This document shows positions 1-7,750 of a DNA stretch of 14,549 bases, piece after piece. The notes below the pieces were generated by a model. The model saw only the letters and a program-made list of their open reading frames with translations, did not search any database and was not told where the DNA came from. This stretch comes from Tenderia sp965602225 (GTDB lineage Bacteria > Pseudomonadota > Gammaproteobacteria > Tenderiales > Tenderiaceae): assembly GCA_965602225.1 (NCBI GenBank), contig CBFCYE010000047.1:1-14549 (forward strand), in the 5' to 3' direction. The stretch's first letter is position 1; each line of letters starts with the position of its first letter. The translations under genes and the position numbers were made by a program.

Positions 1-178
1 GCCAGCGCATATCGAGGGTGTGGAGCAGATGTTCACCAGTGGCGTCAAACAGACATAGCTCAACCTTCTCGGCATGCTCAGAGAACAGAGCGAAATTGAC
101 CCCCTCGCCGTCCCAGGTGGCACCCAGTGGATAGGGATTACCCGGCCAAACTTCAAGGGATTCTTTATTTAATGGCAT
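1..178 (-). CDS. glgX: Glycogen debranching enzyme GlgX, N-terminal fragment (cut by window edge)
   Basis: Only the first 59 codons are present; the gene continues beyond base 1. The visible protein begins MPLNKESLEVWPGNPYPLGA and continues with TWDGEGVNFALFSEHAEKVELCLFD (quoted here only as landmarks TWDGEGVNFALFS and VELCLFD), the usual opening of the CBM48 / isoamylase-N domain of GlgX and related debranching enzymes. The family hydrolyses alpha-1,6 branches of glycogen after phosphorylase has trimmed the outer chains, in the cytoplasm. The ATG at 176-178 is preceded on the minus strand by AGGAG (complement of 185-189) at good spacing, so the start is well supported. It is divergent from glgC, which makes the same polymer, so this is part of a glycogen locus. 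The catalytic GH13 domain is not visible, so a related isoamylase/trehalose-type paralogue cannot be fully excluded. Confidence 0.85.
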   Translation of the reverse strand, partial: MPLNKESLEVWPGNPYPLGATWDGEGVNFALFSEHAEKVELCLFDATGEHLLHTLDMRW

Positions 179-674
179 AACCTACTCCTGAACATACTGG
201 GCATTCTTTAATACAATTGCGGCAAAAGGCGGCAGGGTAAGCGTATGCGTCGACATATACAAGCAACAAATTATATACCGCATAAGCAGGCATTATATTA
301 CGCCCAGAGTTTCGTTTATCGGGACCTCATGAAACACCCATATCTGCGCAGGAAACAGGCCAATGAACGGCAGATATAAACGCTTTTAAGTGTGTAATCT
401 GCACTGAATATACAAAAATTAAACAGCATTTTTTGGTTAATCTAACAGGACAAGCAATACTTGCTGGTCAGACCGTTCCGCCCTGCCCTGATTATGGTCA
501 GGCCTGAGTTGTCCTGTTTCAATCCGCACCACTAGTGTGCGTGCAACATAAAAATGAGCTGAGCTGAAAAGCCAACGACTATCAAAACCCTTGTGCTTTA
601 ACCCTGCACCAACATGGCACAGTTCATGCTCACATAGATTCAAAAGCAGATAACTCAATGAGGCCCACCAAACC
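179..674. other. glgX-glgC divergent intergenic region (496 bp)
   Basis: No convincing gene. Towards glgX, a perfect TATAAT (minus strand, 292-297) could be a -10 box but lacks a good -35. Towards glgC, TTAAGT (386-391), a 17-bp spacer and TATACA (409-414) form a weak sigma-70-like pair. Two small inverted repeats lie nearer glgC: AGCAA-TAC-TTGCT (453-465) and the 10-bp palindrome TCAGGCCTGA (498-507). Either could be an operator, but nothing in the sequence identifies a regulator. The spacing between the two glycogen genes is generous for a simple divergent promoter. Confidence 0.4.
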
Positions 675-1895
675 ATGTTTTCTAAAACACTGGCGATAAT
701 ACTTGCAGGCGGTATAGGTTCACGTCTTCATCCACTCACTGATGATCGCACCAAACCCTCGGTTCCCTTTGGTGGCAAATATCGCATCATCGATTTTGTA
801 CTTACCAACTGCCTTCACTCCGGCGTCAGACGGGTTTTGATGTTGACCCAGTACAAATCTCATTCACTACAAAAACACGTGCGCGACGGCTGGTCCATAT
901 TTAATCCCGAGCTTGGCGAATATATCACCCTCGTCCCGCCACAAATGCGTACCGGTGATAGTTGGTATTCAGGTACGGCTGATGCCATTTACCAAAACAT
1001 TTACCTGCTCGAACGCAGCGGTGCTGAGCATATTATGGTTCTGCCTGGCGATCATATTTATCGCATGGACTATGCACCAATGATGAAATTTCATCAAAAA
1101 ACCCAAGCTGAAATGACCGTTGCCTGTATGGATGTAAGCCTGGAAGATGCCAAACAGTTTGGGGTGATGTCTCTGGATAATGAACAGCGAATTAATAGCT
1201 TCATTGAAAAACCCAAAGACCCTGCCTCAATAAGCAATGATGGCAACAGCGTGCTGGCATCGATGGGCATCTATATTTTCGCCACCCAGAAATTACTCGA
1301 AGTTCTAAAACAAGACAGCAACGATGAGAGCTCTAGTCATGATTTTGGGAACGACATTATTCCGAAGATGATTGATTCAGGAAAAGTCTATGGCTATCAG
1401 TTTGGTGGTGACTCGGGGCGCGTGACACCCGATCGTTATTGGCGCGACGTGGGAACCATCGACGCCTATTATCAGGCCAATATGGACCTGTTAGACCAGG
1501 TGCCACCGATGAATCTTTATCAAAATGACTGGCCAATACGCACCTATTCAGGTCAGTACCCGCCGGCCCGAACTGTACCCGGCCAGTATGGCAGTGAAGG
1601 CATCGCCATTAACTCTATTATATCCAGTGGTGCCGTTATTTCCGGGGCTGTCACCCAGCACTCAATCCTGTTTAATAATGTTTTTGTCGATGATGAAGCC
1701 CAGGTACATGACTCAATCTTGTTTGAAGGTGTGCGCATCGGTCGAGGCGCACAGATTAGTCGCTGCATTATCGATAAAAATGTCATCGTCCCAGAAGGCA
1801 TGCATATTGGTGTCAATGAGGATGAGGATAGAGAACGTTTTGAAATCTCAGCCAATGGTGTTGTCGTTGTACCAAAGGGATATCAATTTGAATAA
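675..1895 (+). CDS. glgC: Glucose-1-phosphate adenylyltransferase (ADP-glucose pyrophosphorylase)
   Basis: Makes ADP-glucose and pyrophosphate from ATP and glucose-1-phosphate, the committed and allosterically controlled step of bacterial glycogen synthesis. The 406-residue protein has the nucleotide-binding loop LAGGIGSRLHPLT (10-22), KPSVPFGGKYRIID (27-40), the metal/catalytic GDHIYRMDY (125-133; D126 corresponds to E. coli D142) and the glucose-1-phosphate lysine in FIEKP (176-180, K179). A left-handed beta-helix C-terminal domain follows from about 305 (ISSGAVISGAV...IIPEGM-like turns). It is about 25 residues shorter than E. coli GlgC, mostly at the N-terminus. Aligning by eye, the E. 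coli fructose-1,6-bisphosphate activator residues K39 and H46 become D24 and P31, so effector control may differ. The start ATG has GAGG at 660-663, a slightly long spacing. No terminator is obvious directly downstream. Confidence 0.96.
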   Translation: MFSKTLAIILAGGIGSRLHPLTDDRTKPSVPFGGKYRIIDFVLTNCLHSGVRRVLMLTQYKSHSLQKHVRDGWSIFNPELGEYITLVPPQMRTGDSWYSGTADAIYQNIYLLERSGAEHIMVLPGDHIYRMDYAPMMKFHQKTQAEMTVACMDVSLEDAKQFGVMSLDNEQRINSFIEKPKDPASISNDGNSVLASMGIYIFATQKLLEVLKQDSNDESSSHDFGNDIIPKMIDSGKVYGYQFGGDSGRVTPDRYWRDVGTIDAYYQANMDLLDQVPPMNLYQNDWPIRTYSGQYPPARTVPGQYGSEGIAINSIISSGAVISGAVTQHSILFNNVFVDDEAQVHDSILFEGVRIGRGAQISRCIIDKNVIVPEGMHIGVNEDEDRERFEISANGVVVVPKGYQFE

Positions 1896-2030
1896 AGACA
1901 TAAAGCACGCTTAAGTGTACTAGCTCAAACTTGATCTGACAGGCGCTGACCGATCTATGAGAATCCTAATCGTCTCAATTTTCCAATCAACATCAAGTAG
2001 CCGTTAAAATGCTAAAAGCTGCCCTTCAAA

Positions 2031-2066
2031 AGCCCCTTGCCGCTCCTTCCGGGGCCGCAAGGGGCT
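2031..2066 (-). terminator. Intrinsic terminator downstream of the Csp1-like gene
   Basis: Perfect 10-bp GC-rich stem, AGCCCCTTGC (2031-2040) with GCAAGGGGCT (2057-2066), and a 16-nt loop that can pair further. Read on the minus strand the stem ends in CTTTT, giving a short U tract; on the plus strand it is followed by AAATGATC with no U tract. It therefore most likely ends the minus-strand copper-storage transcript 18 bp past its stop codon. It may also block convergent transcription from glgC. Confidence 0.7.
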
Positions 2067-2083
2067 AAATGATCAGAGGTAAA

Positions 2084-2539
2084 TCAAACCATTTGTTTAA
2101 TGCGCTTGATCAAGTCCCTACATGAATCTCTACAGTCTTTACAAACCTGGTGCTTTTTGGCGAATTCGTCACAGGCTTTTTCACAACTCTCACATGCTGC
2201 CAAACAGGCATCGGCAACCTTGGCGATATGTATGGAACTCAGTGACGCCATTGTGAAAAAAGCTTCACACATTGCCGCGCTTTCCTGCACTGTCTGGGCA
2301 CAATCAGCCATATCGGTTTTACCTTGTTTGAACTCGGTCAAACAATGAGCCAAACAAATCTGGCTGGTACTCATGCACTCCAAGGCGCTCTTGAGTAGTG
2401 CATCATTGCCATTGCCACCATGATGGTGGTGCGCATCTCCTGCAGCAAAGGCCGGCCCCACAGCTGCTGCACCCAGTAATGCGCCGGCGCCAAGAATCAG
2501 ATTACGCCTTTCAACCGATGTTACAGAGTCCTCTTTCAT
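2084..2539 (-). CDS. Csp1-like copper storage protein (Tat-exported, Cys-rich four-helix bundle)
   Basis: The 151-residue protein has a twin-arginine signal (ERRNLILGAGALLGAAAVG, R11-R12, cleavage probably after AFA near 32), an HHHH run (37-40), and a helical domain with 12 cysteines at 55, 62, 66, 80, 91, 112, 116, 119, 123, 133, 136 and 140. Most are in CxxxC or CxxC spacing on predicted helices. This is the layout of the DUF326/Csp family, whose characterised member Csp1 of methanotrophs lines a four-helix bundle with 13 Cys and stores many Cu(I) ions in the periplasm. A strong ribosome site (GGAGAAG) supports the ATG at 2537-2539. The gene is 127 bp downstream of the last gene of the TonB operon with no clear terminator between, so it may be co-transcribed. 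The upstream gap carries two direct TTGTCCG copies (minus strand; complements at 2635-2641 and 2652-2658). Metal identity is inferred from the family. Confidence 0.85.
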   Translation of the reverse strand: MKEDSVTSVERRNLILGAGALLGAAAVGPAFAAGDAHHHHGGNGNDALLKSALECMSTSQICLAHCLTEFKQGKTDMADCAQTVQESAAMCEAFFTMASLSSIHIAKVADACLAACESCEKACDEFAKKHQVCKDCRDSCRDLIKRIKQMV

Positions 2540-2666
2540 CTATTGCTTCTCCAGCTATATTTTCATGTCTAGCCCAAACTTACCGCACATCCTATTAGAT
2601 ACAACTTATTGTTTCCAGTATAAAAATAACCATGCGGACAATGAGAACTTTCGGACAAACAAAAAA

Positions 2667-3383
2667 CTATGGCTTTACCCAACCCAACGCGGTCGTCAGT
2701 CCAAGTAATATCAACAGGACACTGGCTCCCACTTCCAGGCTTGGCCGCCAGTGTTGCATGTGCTGCCGCAGTTGGCGACCAAAGTGAGCCACACCGAAAC
2801 CAAACAACAGGGTCGGAATAATCACCGCTCCGGCACCAAAGCCCAAGCCCAGGCTCAAGCCACCAGCGGCACTGCCCGTGGCCGATGCAGCCAGTAGAAC
2901 AGTGCCCAAAGGAGCACAGGGATTAAAGGCCATGCCAGCTCCCATAAAAAAAAGACCGCCGGGCAAAGTAGGTCCGGAGGGGGTTGGGGCATCCTTAAGC
3001 TTGCCTAGCGGTACGGAAACCGTTGTTGATGTTGATTTGTTACAGCCAATCGACTGAGAACGCCGACTCCGCCACAACAGCGACAGACCGACGACGATGG
3101 TCGCGCCACCCAACAGCCAGCCAATCAGCGGTGTGGCCAGCCATTTTTCCAATGCCTGGCCAAGCGCACCCGCAGCGACACCGAGCATGGCATACCCCGT
3201 CAGCCGACCAGCTGAGAACGGTGCAACTGTAAGCCAAACCTGGCGCCGACTATTATCAGAGGCGACAAACACCGGCCCCAGATATGGCAGGCAGGTGATA
3301 TTGCATGGACCAGCGCCAAACACCAGACCCAGCGCCAGCGCCATAGGGATGGTAAGAGTTGTAATTTCCAGGCCTGACAACAT
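2667..3383 (-). CDS. CcdA/DsbD-TM/TauE-superfamily membrane protein with paired intramembrane cysteines
   Basis: A 238-residue polytopic inner-membrane protein with about six hydrophobic segments in two similar halves. The first half opens with VFGAGPCNITCLPYLGP (C27, C31) and the second with GAGMAFNPCAPLG (C156). This pseudo-symmetric PC/NPC arrangement is seen in CcdA and DsbD transmembrane domains, which pass electrons from cytoplasmic thioredoxin to periplasmic thiols, and in the annotated 'sulfite exporter TauE/SafE'-like relatives. Between the halves is a polar loop (about 105-140) with one extra Cys (C114). Only 2 bp separate its ATG from the TGA of the upstream ferredoxin gene, so translation is coupled and the two probably act together, for example as an electron relay or a partner transporter. 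A pure transporter role remains possible; the cysteines favour redox chemistry. Confidence 0.7.
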   Translation of the reverse strand: MLSGLEITTLTIPMALALGLVFGAGPCNITCLPYLGPVFVASDNSRRQVWLTVAPFSAGRLTGYAMLGVAAGALGQALEKWLATPLIGWLLGGATIVVGLSLLWRSRRSQSIGCNKSTSTTVSVPLGKLKDAPTPSGPTLPGGLFFMGAGMAFNPCAPLGTVLLAASATGSAAGGLSLGLGFGAGAVIIPTLLFGFGVAHFGRQLRQHMQHWRPSLEVGASVLLILLGLTTALGWVKP

Positions 3384-3385
3384 AA

Positions 3386-4450
3386 TCAGCCTTCCCTTTG
3401 CGGTGCGGTTTTTTGCGTATTACGACGCCCTCGCCACCACGCCAACAGGCTGGCCTTTTCCCACTTGGTCTGGGCCTTCTTGCGCTGTTTGAAATAGGCA
3501 GGGTCAGAACTGAACACAGGCAGGCCTGCATATTTAATCTTCAGCACATCCTTGTCGGGACAAAACTCAACACAACGGCCGCACAAGGTGCAGTCCGGAA
3601 AGGTGACATCCTTGCTGGTCATGTCGGTGTGAATTTCACGAATATCCATGGGACAAGCCTTGGCACACAGGCCGCATTTTTCACAGCGCGGTTTGGCTGC
3701 TTTCATCAGTCGCACCAAACCCAGTTTTCGGAATACCGCATGCAAGGCAAGCATCGGGCAGATCCGGCAAAACGGCTGGCGCAGGGTTAGCGCCAGTGCA
3801 AGCATCAGACCAAACAGAAAATCCGCAATCACCGACAACACCAGATAACCGGTGCTAGAGGTATCAACATAAAGTTGCGAAACATCACCAGTCAGCAGGG
3901 TGGTCATAATACGGCTGGGACAGATACTGCAAAACGGACTGCCCAGCGAATGATCAACCAGGTTAAGACCGGAGAGAAACGGAAAGCCAAACACCAACAG
4001 CCCCAGCATTGCCCACTTCACCGGCCGCACCTTATTCACAGTTGTGGCGGAAAGGGACTCCTGTTGCTGCAGGCCAAGCTTGCGCCCCAGCATGCTGAAC
4101 ACTTCCTGAAAAAATCCCAGCGGGCAAATCCAGCCGCAAAAGGCCTTGTTCAAGACCACAAACAACATCAGAAAAGTGGCGAAAGAGGTAAAGAATGGCA
4201 GCGCCACCTTGAGGATATCGCCACCATCGAGCACAGCAGCACCAATACGATGCCCCACCTGGTGTTGAGCACGGATCAGAATGCAGTAGTCAGCAGTTTG
4301 CGAATCATAGGCACAGGCCAGTGCCGGTAGCGCCTGGCTCAACTTGTCGGCAGCAAAGAATCCCACCAGCGCAGAACCGTAGACCAGCAACAGGAATGAC
4401 AACACCTGCACCAGCTTGCGAAGCAACGAAAGATTATTCCACAGTGGCAT
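3386..4450 (-). CDS. NapH/NosR-C/CcoG-like membrane-bound ferredoxin (polyferredoxin)
   Basis: The 354-residue protein has four to five membrane segments (about 12-34, 80-102, 145-163 and 203-223). Cytoplasm-facing CxxxCP/CxxCP motifs lie at C105GWIC109P, C174SIC177P and C228RIC231P. Two classical [4Fe-4S] motifs follow in a C-terminal domain: C256-C259-C262-C266 and C287-C290-C293-C297. Two more cysteines (C46, C56) lie in the probable periplasmic loop after the first helix. The pattern is that of NapH, MauN and the C-terminal part of NosR, which carry electrons across the membrane; the related CcoG is known to reduce Cu(II) during cytochrome oxidase assembly. No nap, nos or mau genes are present here. 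Its ATG overlaps the previous gene's TAA by one base (TAATG), and the CcdA-like gene follows after 2 bp. Inference: an electron donor for a periplasmic metal or thiol reduction. Confidence 0.8.
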   Translation of the reverse strand: MPLWNNLSLLRKLVQVLSFLLLVYGSALVGFFAADKLSQALPALACAYDSQTADYCILIRAQHQVGHRIGAAVLDGGDILKVALPFFTSFATFLMLFVVLNKAFCGWICPLGFFQEVFSMLGRKLGLQQQESLSATTVNKVRPVKWAMLGLLVFGFPFLSGLNLVDHSLGSPFCSICPSRIMTTLLTGDVSQLYVDTSSTGYLVLSVIADFLFGLMLALALTLRQPFCRICPMLALHAVFRKLGLVRLMKAAKPRCEKCGLCAKACPMDIREIHTDMTSKDVTFPDCTLCGRCVEFCPDKDVLKIKYAGLPVFSSDPAYFKQRKKAQTKWEKASLLAWWRGRRNTQKTAPQREG

Positions 4451-5307
4451 TATCCTACCCTGCCTTTTTTATTTGTTTTAGCTTGTTGATCTGAGTTGCG
4501 GATAGCGCGGCGATTAAGCGCCAGTCCACTGACAAAGCCAACCCCAAGCACTGCCACACCAAGGCCAAGCGATTGCCAATGAGCCGGATCGGCATGATAT
4601 TGAGCGCTGAGAGTGGTCGTGAAAGTCTTGTCATCGCGTTGCAACTGACTGTTGATCACAAACTCAACCGGGCGATTGTTGCGTCGGCCCTCTTTAACCT
4701 CGGGAAGGTCATCCGGAAAGGTGAAACGCACCGCACCGGCACGATCGGATGTTGCGGTTAATTCCGTGCCATTGGCAGTGCGCAGTATCAATTTCGAATC
4801 CGCCACCGGTTTACCCAAATAACGCAGGATAAAGACGGCATCATGATTGGCGTTGTAGTGCCTGTGCTCACGCGGTAAAGGCGCCGGCACAATCTCTAAG
4901 CGGGTCTTGACCGCCTTATTGATCAGACTCGGACTGTAGCCGGAAGGCTTGCCACGCATATAGAGATAACGCACGGCAGACTCTATGGTTTTGTCATCCG
5001 GCTGCGACTCAGCAACAAGGGCATGATAGTTGTCCATGCTGGTGGAGCGAACCTTGACCACACCATCCTCAAGTTCGATATTTTGTTTTTCAAGATCCGG
5101 CTTCAACAATACCGCTTCCGCTGCCCCCCCATTCAGCACATAAGACTTTGGGGCGCGGCGATCGGGGGCATGATCTTTTTTATGCTTCACCGGTGCAGGC
5201 TCCCACACCAGCATTGCTTGCGCCGCACCTTGAACAGAAAACAAAAGCATACCCGCCAGCACAAACTGTGCTGGACGGATGCCCCGCTTGTTAACACTAG
5301 AATGCAT
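4450..5307 (-). CDS. DUF4198-like periplasmic protein with C-terminal membrane anchor
   Basis: I take the ATG at 5305-5307, giving 285 residues, because it starts directly before a clean signal peptide (RPAQFVLAGMLLFSVQGAAQA, cleavage near 31). A TTG codon 36 bases upstream would add 12 residues deep inside the receptor gene. With this start the gene overlaps the receptor's stop by 11 bp. Residues 134-200 (LEIVPAPL...AVFILRYLGKPVADSKL...TSDRAGAVRFTFPDD) show the Ig-like pattern 'G-K-P-V...T-D-x-x-G...F' of DUF4198/NikM-type proteins, which often accompany nickel, cobalt or copper uptake genes. A single membrane helix (247-264) and a short basic cytoplasmic tail end the protein. Histidines cluster at 42, 46 and 148-155 (EHRHYNANH), possible metal ligands. 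Role inferred: a periplasmic, membrane-tethered partner of the receptor. Confidence 0.7.
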   Translation of the reverse strand: MHSSVNKRGIRPAQFVLAGMLLFSVQGAAQAMLVWEPAPVKHKKDHAPDRRAPKSYVLNGGAAEAVLLKPDLEKQNIELEDGVVKVRSTSMDNYHALVAESQPDDKTIESAVRYLYMRGKPSGYSPSLINKAVKTRLEIVPAPLPREHRHYNANHDAVFILRYLGKPVADSKLILRTANGTELTATSDRAGAVRFTFPDDLPEVKEGRRNNRPVEFVINSQLQRDDKTFTTTLSAQYHADPAHWQSLGLGVAVLGVGFVSGLALNRRAIRNSDQQAKTNKKGRVG

Positions 5308-7492
5308 AGTTGACACCGGCGTAGTAAACCCGGCCTGGATCAACGAAGAGACTGGCGTCTTCCTGCGTCAGCACATCATCGCCATTTCTATCCTGAGTCA
5401 CATAAGCGGTGCGGAAGTAGTGATTATCAAGAACATTGTTTACCTTGACGAAAAATTCCAGTTCATTACCTGCCAGTTTGGTTGCATATCGTCCCTGCAG
5501 ATTCAAAAAGCCATAGCCCGGCATCTGCACCTGATTCTCTTCATCGGCATAAGACTTGGACTTCATCATCAGCTCAGAGATAAGGGTCAACTGCTCGGTA
5601 GCTTTGTAATAGCCCATAATCTCGACGCTATGCTTGGGCGTTCTAGGCAAATAATTACCGACCAGATCATAGACATCGTCATTGCCGTCAGCATCGGCAT
5701 CTGAACCTGAAGTAAATGGATCATGACTCGTATACTTGGCATTCAGGTAGGTATAGGCCAGATTAAAAGATACTTTGTTGGCCCGATCACTTCCCATTGA
5801 CAGTTCCAGACCACGATTACTGGCGTCACCGACGTTATCGTATATCAATGAGTCTCGGTAATATGTTCCCAGGTTCCGGCTGATAATATCCTTGGTATCA
5901 ATCTGAAACAGAGAGACTTCATAGTTCATTTTGTTGTCGCTAACAAACATGTCACCACGCAAACCAATCTCATAGTTTATTGCGGTTTCAACATCGAGGC
6001 CAAGATTATTTTGTTTCTTGGAATCAAAGTCGCCCCAGTATTTCTGGCTAATAGTCGGCACACGAAAACCGGTGGAGATATTGGAGAAAATCACCGAGGC
6101 ATCACTAACACCGTAAGCCAGGCCAGCACGATATGATGCATTTTTAAAACTGTCATCACGACTGGTAGTATTCAGGCTCCAGGCGCTGCCATCGTAATCA
6201 TTGACCTGTACAGAATAATCAAAATCCTGAATATCATAGCGAGCATTCAATGTGGTGGTCAGTTTGTCAGAAACAGCATTTCGCAACTCACCGTAAACAG
6301 CATACTTACTTTCATCGCTGTTCAAGTCTGTATATTCGCCATCATAATAGTTTGAGGTTCTACCCCTTACGGTGGCACTATAAGTTGCAACGGTATCAAT
6401 ACGATCTTGAAAATCTGTTTTACCAGCATCCAGGCCAATCATAATGGCTACAGATGGCTTGCCTAAGCGATATTCGGTTTTGATACCCGTTTGAACCAGG
6501 TCCTCTTGACTCACTGTACCGTGCATATCCTCCTTGCCATCAGCATTGCTATCATAAGGTGTTGACTGAAAATCAAACAAGTCGCTGTAATGATAAGTAC
6601 TCACCATGAGATTAGAGTCGTTATCGAAGGACTTCTCATAGGTTAAAAAATACTTATCAAGACTGACATCATTATCTTTGGTGTAACTAATATTGCCATC
6701 TGAAACACCCGCCGGGTTTTGTCTGGCCATTGTTACGCCCCTGACATTACCCCTGATAGATTCCTCATATTTATTGGTTACATCGGCCGCAAAGGTAATA
6801 TCGCTGCTGTCATCGATGTAATATTGCAACTTACCGTTGATAGACTTTGTTTCCAGGGCCGACTCTTCCCAGAAACCATCATCAGTACGCAGATTGGCAT
6901 TAATATTAAAGGCCAGCTTTTCATTACCCTTATTCGCTGATGCCACCACATCACGGTAACCATAACTACCTGCTTCAACCTTGGCGCTATACTCATTCTT
7001 GTTTTTGGCCTTTTTGGTGGTAATGATCACCGCACCGGATCTGGCGGTATTACCATAAAGATAAGAGGCACTACCTTTAATCACCTTAATGGTTTCGATC
7101 GCTTCAAGATTGATTCTGACCTTGCCACCATTTTGCATCACAGGCACGCCATCGATTACCACGGCAACACCAGTATCCTCAGACATGAACTCCTGCTGAC
7201 CAACACCACGCATATGGATTTCGGCAACTTCACCACCACGTACATCGGCACTAAGCCCAGGAACAGTCTGCAACACTTCATTTAGGTGTTTAGGACTTAT
7301 GACTTCAATCAACTCCGCATCGACGGTGCTCACCGTTGAGGCTTCACTCTTCGACTGCTTGTTAATTGTGATCGTCGACGACTTGACGACAACAGTCTCA
7401 AGTTTGACGATATCCTCCGCATGCGCAACTGGCACTGCTGAAAAACAAAGCCCTAACAGAGTGCCGCTTGTTACAAAACTACATACTTTCAT
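5297..7492 (-). CDS. TonB-dependent outer-membrane receptor, putative copper/metal-chelate uptake
   Basis: A full-length 731-residue receptor: signal peptide 1-25 (cleavage after AHA), TonB box LETVVVKSS (31-39), plug domain about 45-165 with the conserved RGVG (95-98) and VVIDGVPV (111-118), then a 22-strand-type barrel ending in the terminal phenylalanine (YYAGVNYAF). Three acidic loops resemble calcium-binding DxDxDG turns: DSNADGKED (314-322), DADADGNDD (598-606) and DRNGDDVLTQED (701-712). The ribosome site GGGGAAG precedes the ATG. It heads an operon with the DUF4198-like, ferredoxin and CcdA-like genes and lies in a copper-rich neighbourhood, so a copper or copper-chelate substrate (as for OprC/NosA) is a reasonable guess. 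The protein itself does not reveal its ligand, and siderophore or other metal uptake is possible. Transcription is probably controlled by the operators at 7711-8003. Confidence 0.9.
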   Translation of the reverse strand: MKVCSFVTSGTLLGLCFSAVPVAHAEDIVKLETVVVKSSTITINKQSKSEASTVSTVDAELIEVISPKHLNEVLQTVPGLSADVRGGEVAEIHMRGVGQQEFMSEDTGVAVVIDGVPVMQNGGKVRINLEAIETIKVIKGSASYLYGNTARSGAVIITTKKAKNKNEYSAKVEAGSYGYRDVVASANKGNEKLAFNINANLRTDDGFWEESALETKSINGKLQYYIDDSSDITFAADVTNKYEESIRGNVRGVTMARQNPAGVSDGNISYTKDNDVSLDKYFLTYEKSFDNDSNLMVSTYHYSDLFDFQSTPYDSNADGKEDMHGTVSQEDLVQTGIKTEYRLGKPSVAIMIGLDAGKTDFQDRIDTVATYSATVRGRTSNYYDGEYTDLNSDESKYAVYGELRNAVSDKLTTTLNARYDIQDFDYSVQVNDYDGSAWSLNTTSRDDSFKNASYRAGLAYGVSDASVIFSNISTGFRVPTISQKYWGDFDSKKQNNLGLDVETAINYEIGLRGDMFVSDNKMNYEVSLFQIDTKDIISRNLGTYYRDSLIYDNVGDASNRGLELSMGSDRANKVSFNLAYTYLNAKYTSHDPFTSGSDADADGNDDVYDLVGNYLPRTPKHSVEIMGYYKATEQLTLISELMMKSKSYADEENQVQMPGYGFLNLQGRYATKLAGNELEFFVKVNNVLDNHYFRTAYVTQDRNGDDVLTQEDASLFVDPGRVYYAGVNYAF

Positions 7493-7710
7493 CTTCTTCC
7501 CCTAAACACTAACAACCTCAACAATGCTTTAATAAAAACGGCATGATCAAATCAATGACCGATGCACTACTAAACCACGTTGTTGTCTTATTCTCCGAAG
7601 TGACAGCCATCGCTTTTATCCAATTTTTATCGATGGAACTCACACCATATTTTTATGGCAGGGGAATCATAATGGCGTTTATGAATATTGAAAATGTGGT
7701 TTATTGCCGC

Positions 7711-7725
7711 GCGACAAAGTGTCAC
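7711..7725 (-). promoter_or_regulatory. Putative RegA operator upstream of the TonB operon
   Basis: On the minus strand this reads GTGAC-ACTTT-GTCGC, matching the 12 fixed positions shared with three other sites (7974-7988, 7989-8003, 10463-10477). RegA/PrrA is reported to bind inverted GCGNC half-sites with variable spacing; one half fits exactly and the other differs at one base. The site lies 219 bp upstream of the receptor start codon and in the reverse orientation relative to the PCu(A)C site. Confidence 0.6.
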
Positions 7726-7750
7726 AGTTAGACCAGCAGGTGTTTATGCC

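Noticed and set aside
437..676. 79-residue minus-strand reading frame between glgX and glgC
   Set aside because: Starts inside the glgC initiation codon, has no ribosome site, no recognisable domain, and covers palindromes that look regulatory.
3386..4450. Assignment of the polyferredoxin as NapH or NosR
   Set aside because: No nap or nos structural genes nearby and no NosR FMN-binding periplasmic domain; only family-level similarity is claimed.
7600..7613. Additional operator-like element, GTGAC-AGCC-ATCGC
   Set aside because: The second half has a mismatch and the gap is 4 bp instead of 5; kept only as a weak note in the region description.
7543..7731. 62-residue plus-strand frame in the receptor leader region
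   Set aside because: No ribosome site or family resemblance, and it runs over the operator at 7711-7725.
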